The notes beneath the pieces were generated by a model. It did not search any database. It was given only the letters and a program-made list of their open reading frames with translations, and was not told the DNA's origin. The position numbers and the translations under genes were made by a program. 64,000 bases of DNA from Planctomycetota bacterium (lineage in GTDB: Bacteria; Planctomycetota; Planctomycetia; Gemmatales; Gemmataceae), in assembly GCA_029777335.1 (NCBI GenBank), contig JAKOSN010000038.1, forward strand, positions 1 to 64,000, read 5' to 3'. Positions 28,379-36,589 of this stretch are shown one piece after another; the stretch's first letter is position 1; each line of letters begins with the position of its first letter.

Positions 28379-29341
28379 ATGAATGAGGTCGCCGAGGTCC
28401 TTTGTGCAGGTATCGTGGTGGCCGACCACATCTGCACCCCGATTGCGCATCTCCCTGCGGCCGGCGAACTGGTGATGGCCGATCGCCTTCTATTGACCAT
28501 CGGGGGATGTGCCGCCAACGTCGCCGTCGACCTGGTGCGGCTGGGCCATTCCGCCACCGTGATCGGGCGCGTGGGGGGAGACGTCTTTGGCCGTGTTGTT
28601 GCCGAAATGCTGCGCGCTCAGGGGGTGAATGTCGGGTTTCTCCAGACGTCTCCGGGGGTCGATACCAGCCAGACCTTGATCGTGAATGTCACCGGCGAGG
28701 ATCGGCGCTTTATCCACAGCTTCGGCGCCAATGCCGAGTTCAAGGCAGCCGACCTCCCCACGGCAGCGCTGGAAAAGGCGCGCGTGCTCTATGTGGGGGG
28801 GTATTTGCTGATGGAGTCGTTGCTCGAAGAAGAACTTGCAGAGGTCTTCGCGGTGGCGCGTCTCCAGGGGGTCAAGACCGTGCTCGATGTGGTCACGCCG
28901 GGGCCGGCGGACTACCTGGCGCGACTGAGGAAGTTGTTACCCCACGTCGAGGTGTTTTTGCCCAACAACCACGAGGCCGAGCTGATTACCGGGAAAAAAG
29001 ATCCGCTGGAGCAGGCGCGGAGTTTTCATCAGCTGGGAGTGCGCGTGGCGATCATTACCCTGGGCCAGGCAGGCGCCGTGGTGGTGAGCGATGAGGGAGA
29101 ATGGCGGGTCGGCACGTTTCAGGTGCCATTTGTTGATGGGAGCGGAGGAGGCGATGCCTTTGCCGCCGGCTATATCAGTGGACTGTTGCAGAACCGCGAT
29201 CTGGAAGGGTGTTTGCTCCTGGCCAGCGCCCTCGGTGCCAGCTGTGTCCAGGCGGTGGGCACGACGACCGGGGTGTTCACGCGCCCGGAATGCGAGGAGT
29301 TTTTGAAACAGAATTGTTTAAGGATCGAAAAAATCCATTAA
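28379..29341 (+). CDS. PfkB-family carbohydrate kinase
   Basis: A 320-residue ribokinase-family sugar kinase. The substrate-binding signature GGCAANVAVDLVRLG lies near residue 43 and the ATP-site/anion-hole motif is VDGSGGGDAFAAGYISG (the DTxGAGD motif with GGGD, catalytic Asp retained). The family phosphorylates sugars or nucleosides at a primary hydroxyl; ribose, fructose, 2-keto-3-deoxygluconate and adenosine are candidates, and the sequence does not settle which. It is convergent with the FHA gene, with four bases between stops. Isolated transcriptionally from the divergent hydrolase operon. Confidence 0.9.
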   Translation: MNEVAEVLCAGIVVADHICTPIAHLPAAGELVMADRLLLTIGGCAANVAVDLVRLGHSATVIGRVGGDVFGRVVAEMLRAQGVNVGFLQTSPGVDTSQTLIVNVTGEDRRFIHSFGANAEFKAADLPTAALEKARVLYVGGYLLMESLLEEELAEVFAVARLQGVKTVLDVVTPGPADYLARLRKLLPHVEVFLPNNHEAELITGKKDPLEQARSFHQLGVRVAIITLGQAGAVVVSDEGEWRVGTFQVPFVDGSGGGDAFAAGYISGLLQNRDLEGCLLLASALGASCVQAVGTTTGVFTRPECEEFLKQNCLRIEKIH

Positions 29342-29345
29342 GGGC

Positions 29346-30269
29346 TCAGGTTGATCGGTGGTGCTCGCGTTCCCCAAAGCGCAGCTGACATTTGCCGACC
29401 TGGATGAGGTCGCCCGCGCGCAGTGGGTTTGGCTGAAGCACACGCTTGCCGTTGAGAAAGGTCCCCGACGGCGTATCGGCATCGCAAAGCAGATACCCGG
29501 TGCCGTGCTTTTCAATGCGTGCATGGAGCCGCTCCACCGTGGGATCGCCGAACAACCCCAGATCGCAGGTTTCCGCGCGCCCGATGGTGGTCACCGCGCC
29601 CGAGAGCATCAGTTCGCGCCCCTGGCGAAAGCCCACTTCGACCTTCAGCCAGGCCTGGCGCAGAATCACCTGAGCCAGCGCAATCAACAACCCCAGGCAA
29701 ATCCCCATGGTTGCGAAGCCCGTGGCACTGGGGCTCCAGAGGGTCTCGGTCCTTCCCTTGAATATCCTGTCCCAGAGGTGCTGCAACGCCAGAAAGAGCA
29801 CCCCGCCAAGCAGCCCGCCAAGCGAACCGCCGAGCAGACCATTGCGCGCCTTGCGGCGGGCTCCGGAGCTGTCCGTGTGTCCCAGGGCGCTGGCCAGGAG
29901 TTCGAAGGCGGCCGGGGCAATGCCGATGAGCGTCCCGGTGAGGGTCCAGCCCAGGATCAGAAAGAACGACAGGTTGAGCCAGCCGTAGAAGAGCTGCCCA
30001 AGGACTCCACCCAGGAATCCCCCGATGCTACCGACCAACGCGGCCAGTACGATGGGGAGGAGAAAGCGAAGCCAGCGGTGCAGGAAGCCGTTCCACAGGC
30101 CGTCGATGATGCTCAGGGTGAGAGCAACCATCAACCCGAGCCAGAATCCTTTGACCCCAGCGACTGCGAGGGCGTTTTCAAAGGAAGTCATCCGCCCCAG
30201 AGCCCAGCCCAGATAGGCGGCACAACCCCCACAAAGCGCACAGTAGTAAATAAACCAACGAAAACTCAC
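29346..30269 (-). CDS. Membrane protein with C-terminal FHA domain
   Basis: A 307-residue protein with about six transmembrane helices and a glycine-rich pattern (GSIGGFLGGVLGQLF; GGSLGGLLGGVLFLALQHLW) followed by a cytoplasmic FHA domain (about 215-300). The FHA core is present: TIGRAETCDLGLFGDPTVERLHARIE with GR, S/T-x-x-H equivalent residues and GTFLNGKRV (the TxxNG motif). FHA domains bind phosphothreonine, so this protein probably docks to a substrate of one of the many Ser/Thr kinases. Convergent with the PfkB gene and divergent from the small gene at 30434. Confidence 0.85.
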   Translation of the reverse strand: MSFRWFIYYCALCGGCAAYLGWALGRMTSFENALAVAGVKGFWLGLMVALTLSIIDGLWNGFLHRWLRFLLPIVLAALVGSIGGFLGGVLGQLFYGWLNLSFFLILGWTLTGTLIGIAPAAFELLASALGHTDSSGARRKARNGLLGGSLGGLLGGVLFLALQHLWDRIFKGRTETLWSPSATGFATMGICLGLLIALAQVILRQAWLKVEVGFRQGRELMLSGAVTTIGRAETCDLGLFGDPTVERLHARIEKHGTGYLLCDADTPSGTFLNGKRVLQPNPLRAGDLIQVGKCQLRFGEREHHRST

Positions 30270-30328
30270 CGTGGTGTCTCCAACACCCCGACACGGTGCC
30301 GGGCGAGGCGTTCTCGGCGGACGTAATC

Positions 30329-30357
30329 TTGCAGTCTCTACTTGTTGAATCTAGCAT
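30329..30357 (+). promoter_or_regulatory. Possible sigma-70-type promoter upstream of the TGA-containing gene
   Basis: TTGCAG and TAGCAT are separated by exactly 17 bases, with the expected start point about 70 bases before the ATG at 30434. The match to bacterial consensus is moderate, and planctomycete promoter rules are poorly known. It lies in the gap between the divergent FHA gene and the next rightward gene. Confidence 0.35.
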
Positions 30358-30433
30358 ACAGAGATGCTGGCCGGGCGGGCGGGAAATTCGGTGCCGGAAT
30401 GGGTTCGCAACAATCCTGGACCCTGGGGGTCTC

Positions 30434-30838
30434 ATGAATGTCGCAATTCCCCTTGTGAACTGCACAAAGCTGAGCGAGGCAGAATGGGCGGAGGTGCGTG
30501 CGACGGTTCCGCTGGAGGGGAATATCAAAGGCGTGATCGATGCGCTCCTGCGGCAGGATGCGGCCTTTGTGCCGGAGGACCTGATCACGCAGGACGAGTA
30601 TAGCCACGAGTTGCTGTTTCCTTATCGGCAATCCCTGCACCTGAGTTATCACATCACCTGACTGGGTGTGGTGACGGCGGTCTCCGTGTGGGACCATCGG
30701 CCCGCTGCCCAGGAACTGCTGGAGGTGCGGCTGGCGCAGGGATGGACGCCGACGGCTTCCTTGCTGCAGGGAGGAAACCGAATCCTGGGGCATGCTGCCT
30801 GTCTGGCAGCCCAGCAGGGTGCCCCCGCGGAGAACTAA
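30434..30838 (+). CDS. Small gene with in-frame TGA at codon 76 (possible selenoprotein or pseudogene)
   Basis: The first 75 codons (MNVAIPLVNCTKLSEAEWAE to SLHLSYHIT) end at TGA (30659-30661), but the same frame continues for 58 more codons to TAA at 30836 with strongly GC-biased third positions and protein-like sequence (VSVWDHRPAAQELLEVRLAQ). The next gene starts three bases later, as expected if the full 134-codon frame were the real gene. Explanations: selenocysteine (a small hairpin with a GGUCU loop follows at 30674-30687), a recent nonsense mutation, a sequencing error, or a second gene starting at GTG 30668/30671. There is no CxxU or UxxC motif, so selenocysteine is less secure than for the AhpD-like gene. 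Family not recognised. Confidence 0.5.
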
Positions 30839-30841
30839 GCG

Positions 30842-31294
30842 ATGCATGAAGTGATCCCCGGAGCGCTCTGGATTGGTCATATTGGCGATGCCAGCGATCT
30901 GAAAAGTCTCCATCAGGCGGGCGTGCGGGCGCTGGTCGATCTCGCTCTTAACGAAACGCCCCCGCCTCTGTCCCGGGAGCTGGTCTATCTCCGTGTCCCG
31001 CTCGTGGACGGGGCGGGGAATGCCCCGGCGCTGTTGCGTGCTGCCATCGCCACCACTCGGCTGTTGCTGGAAGAAGGACTTCCCACCCTGGTCTATTGCA
31101 GTGCCGGCATGAGTCGTGCTCCGGCGATTGCCGCCATGGCTCTCAGCCGTCTGTGGCAGCGTTCCCCGGAGGAATGTCTGGTGCAGATCGCCACGGGGTT
31201 TGCCCACGATGTCTCCACCTCCCTGTGGCGTGAGTTGCTCGACGTCGCGAACACCGAGGATGGTTCGTCGGGCGTTCGGCCCTCCGTGCCGTAG
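30842..31294 (+). CDS. Dual-specificity protein phosphatase-like
   Basis: A 150-residue protein tyrosine/dual-specificity phosphatase fold. The active-site loop is YCSAGMSRAPAIAA, keeping the catalytic Cys and Arg of CxxxxxR with Tyr in place of the usual His before the cysteine; the general acid is probably the Asp in VPLVDGAGNAP. It begins MHEVIPGALWIGHIGDASD, the usual small-DSP N-terminus. It should remove phosphate from Ser/Thr/Tyr of proteins and would counter the kinases encoded nearby. GGAGAA precedes the ATG, which follows the preceding frame's TAA by three bases. Confidence 0.82.
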   Translation: MHEVIPGALWIGHIGDASDLKSLHQAGVRALVDLALNETPPPLSRELVYLRVPLVDGAGNAPALLRAAIATTRLLLEEGLPTLVYCSAGMSRAPAIAAMALSRLWQRSPEECLVQIATGFAHDVSTSLWRELLDVANTEDGSSGVRPSVP

Positions 31295-31306
31295 GCACCT
31301 TCCCTT

Positions 31307-31348
31307 TTCAGCAAAAAAACTTCGTTGAACGCGGCGGTCTTTGCTGAA
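31307..31348 (+). terminator. Inverted repeat between phosphatase and sigma-factor genes
   Basis: A nine-base perfect inverted repeat (TTCAGCAAA / TTTGCTGAA) flanks a 24-base loop that begins with an A-run. It lies 12 bases after the phosphatase stop and 45 bases before the sigma-factor start. It could be a weak terminator or a regulatory element acting on the sigma gene; the missing T-run argues against a classical intrinsic terminator. Confidence 0.35.
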
Positions 31349-31393
31349 GTGTCGTTACTATTTGTTCATGAAGATAGCGCGAAGGGCGAACGG

Positions 31394-31996
31394 ATGACCA
31401 TCAACGTCGAAGAACTCCTGCAAGAGGCTCGCGCGGGCGATGGTTCTCGTGTCGGTCCGCTCCTGGACCTCTATCGCCATTACCTCGGGCTTCTCGCCCG
31501 TGTGGAGATTGGCCACCGCTTACAGGGGAAGGTCGATGCGTCGGACGTCGTTCAGGAGACGTACCTCGAAGCCTATCGCCACTTCCCGCGTTTTCAGGGA
31601 ACCACCGAGGGACAACTGGTCTGCTGGTTGCGCCAGATCCTGGCGGGGACGATTGCCAACCTGCTGCGCCGCTACCTGGGGACGCAGGGACGCGATGTCC
31701 GCCTGGAACGGGAACTGGCCGCGAACTTCGATCGATCCTCGGCAGCGCTGGAACGCTGTTTGGTGGCGCCGGTCAGCTCGCCCAGCCAGCAGGCGGTTCG
31801 ACGCGAACAATCGGTGATCCTCGCGGATGCACTCAAGGAACTTCCCGAGGATTACCGGGAAGTCCTGGTGTTGCGTCACCTGGAAGGGTTAACGTTCCCG
31901 GAGGTGGCGCGGCGGATGGGACGAACGCTGGACAGTGTGGAGAAACTCTGGATGCGCGCCCTGGGTCGTCTGCGCCAACACCTGGGAGAAGTGTGA
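31394..31996 (+). CDS. ECF-type RNA polymerase sigma factor
   Basis: A 200-residue sigma-70 family protein of the planctomycete ECF type. Region 2 is visible as LLDLYRHYLGLLARVEIGHRL and KVDASDVVQETYLEAYRHF (the DVVQE-T core-binding and -10 contacts); region 4 as LKELPEDYREVLVLRHLEGL and FPEVARRMGRTLDSVEKLWMRALGRL (helix-turn-helix reading the -35). It directs polymerase to a small regulon. The ATG was chosen because region 2 begins right after it; the frame is open 23 codons upstream. It overlaps by one base with the small partner gene. Confidence 0.9.
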   Translation: MTINVEELLQEARAGDGSRVGPLLDLYRHYLGLLARVEIGHRLQGKVDASDVVQETYLEAYRHFPRFQGTTEGQLVCWLRQILAGTIANLLRRYLGTQGRDVRLERELAANFDRSSAALERCLVAPVSSPSQQAVRREQSVILADALKELPEDYREVLVLRHLEGLTFPEVARRMGRTLDSVEKLWMRALGRLRQHLGEV

Positions 31997-32220
31997 TGCT
32001 GCCACTCGTCTGTGCTGAGGAAGATCCTCAGCTTCTCGATGCGGTGAAGGACTATCTGTCCCAGCTGGAAGCAGGGAGATGCCCGTCGCACCGGGCGTTT
32101 CTGGCACGCTATCCCGCCATTGCACTCACCCTGGCCGATTACCTCGATGCGCTTGATCTGGTTCATCGTGGTGCTCGGGTTCTCACTCCCCGAACCTTCG
32201 TTTCCAAGGGAAGGGATTGA
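31996..32220 (+). CDS. Small sigma-factor partner with kinase-N-terminus-like motif
   Basis: A 74-residue protein whose ATG overlaps the sigma-factor TGA by one base (TGATG). It contains a helical motif (LEAGRCPSHRAFLARYPAIA, then LADYLDALDLV) that strongly resembles the segment before the kinase domain in planctomycete Ser/Thr kinases, for instance AGESCRAEEFLSRDPALADD in the kinase at 22664. There is no zinc-binding anti-sigma motif or membrane helix. It may be an anti-sigma or adaptor module that otherwise occurs fused to kinases. This is inference from sequence resemblance and coupling. Confidence 0.7.
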   Translation: MLPLVCAEEDPQLLDAVKDYLSQLEAGRCPSHRAFLARYPAIALTLADYLDALDLVHRGARVLTPRTFVSKGRD

Positions 32221-32435
32221 AGGGCGGTCCTGTCTCAACCAGCTGTCCCCGGGCGGGGGATGCCAAGAGGGGAGTGTTTGCAGCAATGCACGAAGGACAA
32301 AAAACGGCCAGCGCATGCACCAACGAGGACCGAGGGCCCTCCGTTCCCCCAACACGCTCGTTCGAGGGAATGGGGGGGAAACTGGATCAGGCACGAGCGG
32401 TGGGGCAATCGCATCCCCCTCAAGGAGATGAAGCA

Positions 32436-33179
32436 GTGACGTCGCTTCTGATCGAATCCCCTTCCCTGTTCAAGCCGATCGATCGGGAAACCTCAGCGTA
32501 TGAGTTGAAGTTCCTGGTCTCCGAACAGGTGGCTCAGGAGATTCAGCGGGTTGCGCAGAAGCGCTTGCACCTGGATCCGCATGGTGTTCCGGCCCTGGGA
32601 GGAGCGTACACCACCACGACCCTTTACTGCGATACCCCGCGTTTTGATGTCTATCATCGCTCGCCTTCGTTTCGGCGTCGCAAATTCCGGTTGCGCCGCT
32701 ACGGCGATGCCCAGTTGCTCTTTCTGGAACGCAAATCCAAGAAAGGCGATCGGGTGAGTAAGCGACGGACCGCCCTTGCCGCCCACGAACTCCCCACCCT
32801 TGCCGAGTCCTTCGTGGATCCCGATTGGTCCGCGAGCTGGTTTCATCGCAGCTTGCGCGAGCGTCAGTTGCAACCCACCTGTGCGGTGGTCTATGAACGG
32901 CTCGCCTACGTGGGGGTGAGTCCTGATGGCCCCATTCGTCTTACCTTCGACCGCAAGGCGCGCGGGATTCTCGTGTGCGACTGGGAGGTGCCACACGTGC
33001 AGGATGGCGTGCCACTCCTGCAGAACGAGGTGATTACCGAGTTCAAGTTCTGTGCCGCGCTTCCCCCCTTCTTCAAGGAACTACTGCAGGATTTCGTGTT
33101 GATGCCGAGTTCTGCCTCGAAATACCGGCGCTGTGTGGCCTCCTGTCATCCACCCGAGGTGCTCCGGGGGGAATGCTGA
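32436..33179 (+). CDS. VTC-domain polyphosphate polymerase-like protein
   Basis: A 247-residue protein matching the VTC catalytic domain of yeast polyphosphate polymerase. Tunnel-lining basic and acidic residues are recognisable: YELKFLVSE, TTTLYCDTPRFDVYHR, KFRLRRYGD, LFLERKSKKGDRVSKRR, VVYERLAYV, LTFDRKARG, ITEFKFCAA and SKYRR. It would transfer gamma-phosphate from ATP to growing polyphosphate at the inner membrane. A GTG start with AAGGAG nine bases upstream fits the domain border; a longer frame from 32217 adds low-complexity residues only. Its stop overlaps the start of the DUF4956 gene, the usual genomic partner of bacterial VTC genes. Confidence 0.88.
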   Translation: MTSLLIESPSLFKPIDRETSAYELKFLVSEQVAQEIQRVAQKRLHLDPHGVPALGGAYTTTTLYCDTPRFDVYHRSPSFRRRKFRLRRYGDAQLLFLERKSKKGDRVSKRRTALAAHELPTLAESFVDPDWSASWFHRSLRERQLQPTCAVVYERLAYVGVSPDGPIRLTFDRKARGILVCDWEVPHVQDGVPLLQNEVITEFKFCAALPPFFKELLQDFVLMPSSASKYRRCVASCHPPEVLRGEC

Positions 33180-33886
33180 TGCACTGGTTGCATCTCTATC
33201 TGGAGGAGCAGCTCTGGCTCCCTGTGTGGATGGAGGAATTTCGGGCGGAGCTGGTCACGGCCGGGGTGCTCACGGTTCGGCTGGTCCTGGCGCTGGCGCT
33301 GGGCTGTGTGGTCGGCGGGATCTATCGGCTCACCCATCATCGCCAAAGTGCCCAATTGGGCAGCTTTGTCGCCACTCTGGTGCTGTTGACGGTGCTGATC
33401 AGCATGGTCACGACCGTCATTGGCGACAGTGTGGCGCGGGCGTTTAGCCTGGTAGGAGCGCTGGCGATCGTGCGTTTCCGTACCGTCGTGGAGGACACGC
33501 GCGATACGGCTTTTGTCATCTTTGCCGTGGTGGTGGGGATGGCAGTTGGCGCGGATTCGATCCGCGTGCCACTCCTGGGGATTCCCCTGGTTGCCCTGGC
33601 CGCGTGGACCTTTCGCCCGCGGGAGATCCACGCGCTGCGCGAGATGGGGAGGTTGATCATTCGCATTGGCATGGGACGCCCCACCCAGGCCGCGCTCGAC
33701 GAGGTTTTCACCAAGCACTTTCAGACGTGGGATCTAATCGGGACCACCACCGCGCGCCAGGGGGCAGCACTCGATCTCACCTATCGTGTGCAGCTGCGAA
33801 AAGGGGTTTCTGCCTTGCCGCTCATCACCGAGTTAAACCAGCTCGAAGGGATGCAGGGGGTGGAATGGAAGCAGGGTGAAGATTGA
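33179..33886 (+). CDS. DUF4956 membrane protein, VTC partner
   Basis: A 235-residue membrane protein with about four N-terminal transmembrane helices and a cytoplasmic C-terminal domain. The segment SLVGALAIVRFRTVVEDTRDTAFVIFAVVVGMAVG is the DUF4956 hallmark. Genes of this family are repeatedly found next to VTC-domain genes, suggesting a membrane complex for polyphosphate synthesis or export. The ATG that overlaps the VTC stop by one base (TGATG), preceded by a G-rich binding site, was chosen; an ATG six bases upstream is also possible. Confidence 0.85.
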   Translation: MHWLHLYLEEQLWLPVWMEEFRAELVTAGVLTVRLVLALALGCVVGGIYRLTHHRQSAQLGSFVATLVLLTVLISMVTTVIGDSVARAFSLVGALAIVRFRTVVEDTRDTAFVIFAVVVGMAVGADSIRVPLLGIPLVALAAWTFRPREIHALREMGRLIIRIGMGRPTQAALDEVFTKHFQTWDLIGTTTARQGAALDLTYRVQLRKGVSALPLITELNQLEGMQGVEWKQGED

Positions 33887-33899
33887 TAAAAACGATCGT

Positions 33900-36437
33900 T
33901 TATATCTTCTCAATCAAGGCCTTGATCGCGTTCAGGATCTCGACGATGGTTTGACTGGTCACATTGGAACCGGATCGATTGAAGAACTGCCCGCAGTCCA
34001 GCCCCACTTCAGACCAGGAATCGCGCACGAACTCGCGTTGCGGAAAATCACGATAGAGCACCGCGCCCACCCCTGTTTTTTTGCTCGTCCAGTCGTTGTG
34101 ATAGTAAATTCCTTCCAGCCCGAGGAGCAGGGCGTTGCGCGCGGAGCCGAACACGGTGCTATCGATCAACGCCAGGATCTTTTCTCCCGGAGGGAGCGCA
34201 CAGGAGACACAGGCGTTGGCGAGTTTGCGCGAAGGGATGTTGGGGGCGAGATAGAGATCATCCTGGCCCTGAAAACGCCGTAACACCGAAAGAAGCCGTT
34301 CTTCACTGAGGCGGATCGGGCGGGGCATCGGTGGGAGAGATTCCTCGGCGAGTTCGACCGGTGCCAGAGACGGTTCATCGTCCACAACCACCGGCGCCAG
34401 CGGGGGAGCGATCCGCTCCGAGGGGGGGCTTTCTTCCTCCAGGGGGGTGAGACGAACGGGGGTCGCCTGGGTCTGGATCAATTGCAACCGATTCAACACC
34501 GCGCGGAAGTCGCCTGGGCGTTGTTCCGGCTTGCGGACCAGGCACTGGGCGAGCAACTCTGCCAGAGCCGGCGGCAGCCTTTGCCAATCGAGATAGGTTG
34601 GCTCGGCGGTCTCGAAGAGAGCGAAACAGAGAGTGCGCGCAAAGCCATAGATGTCTGCCTGGGGGCCAACGCGGGCTCCAGGGAGTTTCCCGAGTTGTTC
34701 AGGTGCCGCGTAGTCCAGAGTTCCCGCGATACTCTGCCCCACGATGGTGCGCCCGCGCTGGGTTGCCTGAAGAGAGTTGCCCAGCAGGCTCTGCTTCAGG
34801 GCGAGCCCAAAATCGATCAGCCGCACTTCCCAGCGGTCCTCACTGCGCAACACGAGCAGGTTGGCGGGCTTGATGTCCCGATGCAGAATGCCGTGGCGAT
34901 GGGCCGCCTGGAGGGCATGAGCGACCGGCGCCGCCAGCTTCAGGGCCTGGTCCAGGGGAAGTGGGCCATTCTGCTGAACGTACTGTTCCAGGGTGGGTCC
35001 CGGAAAATACTCCATCACCAGATAGGGACGGGTGCGAGCGGGGTCGGCAAAGCCGCAGTGGCGCAAGCGGATAATGGCGGGGTGACGCAACGTTTCCAGG
35101 GCGGCAGCTTCTTGCAACAAGGTGCCCAGATCACGCTCCAGCCCTTCGCTGGCGAGCGCCTTGACAGCTACCTCGCCTCCAGTAAGCCGATGACGACACA
35201 GGAATGTCACTCCAAACCCACCCGCCCCAAGGATGCGCAGGGGATCGTAATCGTCGGGTGGAAACGGGGCATAACGTCCGGGATCGAGCTGGAGCGCCTG
35301 GCGCAGCTCGGCCAGGGCGCTCTCGAGCTGGCCCGCTTCCAGAGCGGCGCGGTAGGCATTGTAGCGTGCCTCGGCCTGGGCCGGACGATCCCCTGTCACT
35401 GTGGCGACCCGAGCGAAGGAGTCGTGCGCCCCGGTGAATTCTCCCACCGCGACCTGGAGTTTTCCCAGGCCATTGAGCAGAGCGGGCGAGTTGCGTTGCT
35501 CTTCCTCGGGTAGTTTCCGATACGTCTCCAGAAGTTGCTTCACCAGCTGATACTCACGCTCATTGTGCAGGCAGAGACTATCGCCGGCGCGCAGGGGCCG
35601 GCCTTGCATCTGCAGGCGTTCCACCAGCTGGCGCACCTGATCGTGCAAATTCTCGTAATCGCTTTTCATCTGCTGGCCCAGATGGTGCATCTGCTGCTTC
35701 ATCTCGGCCTGGAGATCGAGGACCGCTTCCAGAACGTTGCCGAGTGCTTCCTCGATCCGTTGACCATGGTGATGCAGGGCGGTGTCGAGCTTCTGGAAGC
35801 CCTCCTCCTGGGCATGGCTGAGTTCCTGCACGTGGGTAAAGATCAGTCCCCGAGCCAGGGCCGAATCGGCCTCCACCTCGCGGCGGAAGAAGTAGCGAAC
35901 CGCCACGATCAGGAGCGATTGCTCGGGGCGCGCATCCTGCGCGAGCAGATGGGCGAGATCCGGAAACCCTTGTTGCTGGAGCGTGGCGACGATCGTTTGC
36001 AGCGAGGCCTGTTCAACCTTGACGAGTTCCTGCGGATCGGTGCTGGTTGCAAAGGGGCCCACGCTGGCGCGGATCTCCTCGGGTTGCAAGGCGCCACCAA
36101 GGAGCGCTTGCTTGCGTGCCGACTGCAAGTCACGCAGACAGCGGCGACGAAATTCTGCCTTGCCGGTTAACAATGGGAGAGGGATCAGTTCAAGAAACGT
36201 CCGAATTTGCTGACGAAAGATGCGTTCATCGGCACGATCAAAGCGATTCCAGAGTGTTTCGCCCGCCAGCGCAATTTCCAGCGCCCGCCAGGCGCGCTCG
36301 TTGCTTTGCTGCAAGGCGCGAACCAGGCGCTGACCGTGGTCGGTCATTCGATCTTCGAGCATGCGAATGACATGTTCGGCGCCCTCGCCCATCACCTGGC
36401 GGAGTGCCAGCCCGGTGATCGTCTGGACGATACTCAT
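33900..36437 (-). CDS. Multidomain Ser/Thr protein kinase with helical N-terminus and PH-like C-terminus
   Basis: An 845-residue soluble protein. Residues 1-280 are helical with coiled-coil character (LGNVLEAVLDLQAEMKQQMH); about 295-390 resembles TPR (ALLNGLGKLQVAVGEFTGAH; ALEAGQLESALAELRQALQL). The kinase domain follows with GAGGFGV at 404-410, lysine 426, HRDIKPAN at 519-526 and DFG at 542-544, so it should be active. After a proline/glutamate linker, the last 100 residues (LPPGEKILALIDSTVFGSA; ALLLGLEGIYYHNDW) look like a bacterial PH-type domain. No membrane segment. The layout is reminiscent of signalling proteins in conflict systems, but no such genes adjoin it. Convergent with DUF4956. 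Confidence 0.85.
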   Translation of the reverse strand: MSIVQTITGLALRQVMGEGAEHVIRMLEDRMTDHGQRLVRALQQSNERAWRALEIALAGETLWNRFDRADERIFRQQIRTFLELIPLPLLTGKAEFRRRCLRDLQSARKQALLGGALQPEEIRASVGPFATSTDPQELVKVEQASLQTIVATLQQQGFPDLAHLLAQDARPEQSLLIVAVRYFFRREVEADSALARGLIFTHVQELSHAQEEGFQKLDTALHHHGQRIEEALGNVLEAVLDLQAEMKQQMHHLGQQMKSDYENLHDQVRQLVERLQMQGRPLRAGDSLCLHNEREYQLVKQLLETYRKLPEEEQRNSPALLNGLGKLQVAVGEFTGAHDSFARVATVTGDRPAQAEARYNAYRAALEAGQLESALAELRQALQLDPGRYAPFPPDDYDPLRILGAGGFGVTFLCRHRLTGGEVAVKALASEGLERDLGTLLQEAAALETLRHPAIIRLRHCGFADPARTRPYLVMEYFPGPTLEQYVQQNGPLPLDQALKLAAPVAHALQAAHRHGILHRDIKPANLLVLRSEDRWEVRLIDFGLALKQSLLGNSLQATQRGRTIVGQSIAGTLDYAAPEQLGKLPGARVGPQADIYGFARTLCFALFETAEPTYLDWQRLPPALAELLAQCLVRKPEQRPGDFRAVLNRLQLIQTQATPVRLTPLEEESPPSERIAPPLAPVVVDDEPSLAPVELAEESLPPMPRPIRLSEERLLSVLRRFQGQDDLYLAPNIPSRKLANACVSCALPPGEKILALIDSTVFGSARNALLLGLEGIYYHNDWTSKKTGVGAVLYRDFPQREFVRDSWSEVGLDCGQFFNRSGSNVTSQTIVEILNAIKALIEKI

Positions 36438-36519
36438 CCCTTCACCCTCCTGTGCAGATTCGTGAAGATGCAGTCTACCACACGACGGCGCGGCGAACAG
36501 CGCAAGGACATGAAAAGAC

Positions 36520-36550
36520 TTGCCAACTCCTGGCGCGGCAGTGGTAGAAT
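36520..36550 (+). promoter_or_regulatory. Possible promoter of the S9 peptidase gene
   Basis: TTGCCA and TAGAAT lie 19 bases apart, 40 bases before the start of the rightward peptidase gene. The -10 box overlaps a small inverted repeat (AGAATCT / AGATTCT) that could affect initiation or early elongation. Spacing is slightly long for a sigma-70 promoter, hence low confidence. Confidence 0.33.
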
Positions 36551-36589
36551 CTCCCTTCAGATTCTGCGGCCCTGCGAATGAGGTTCCTC

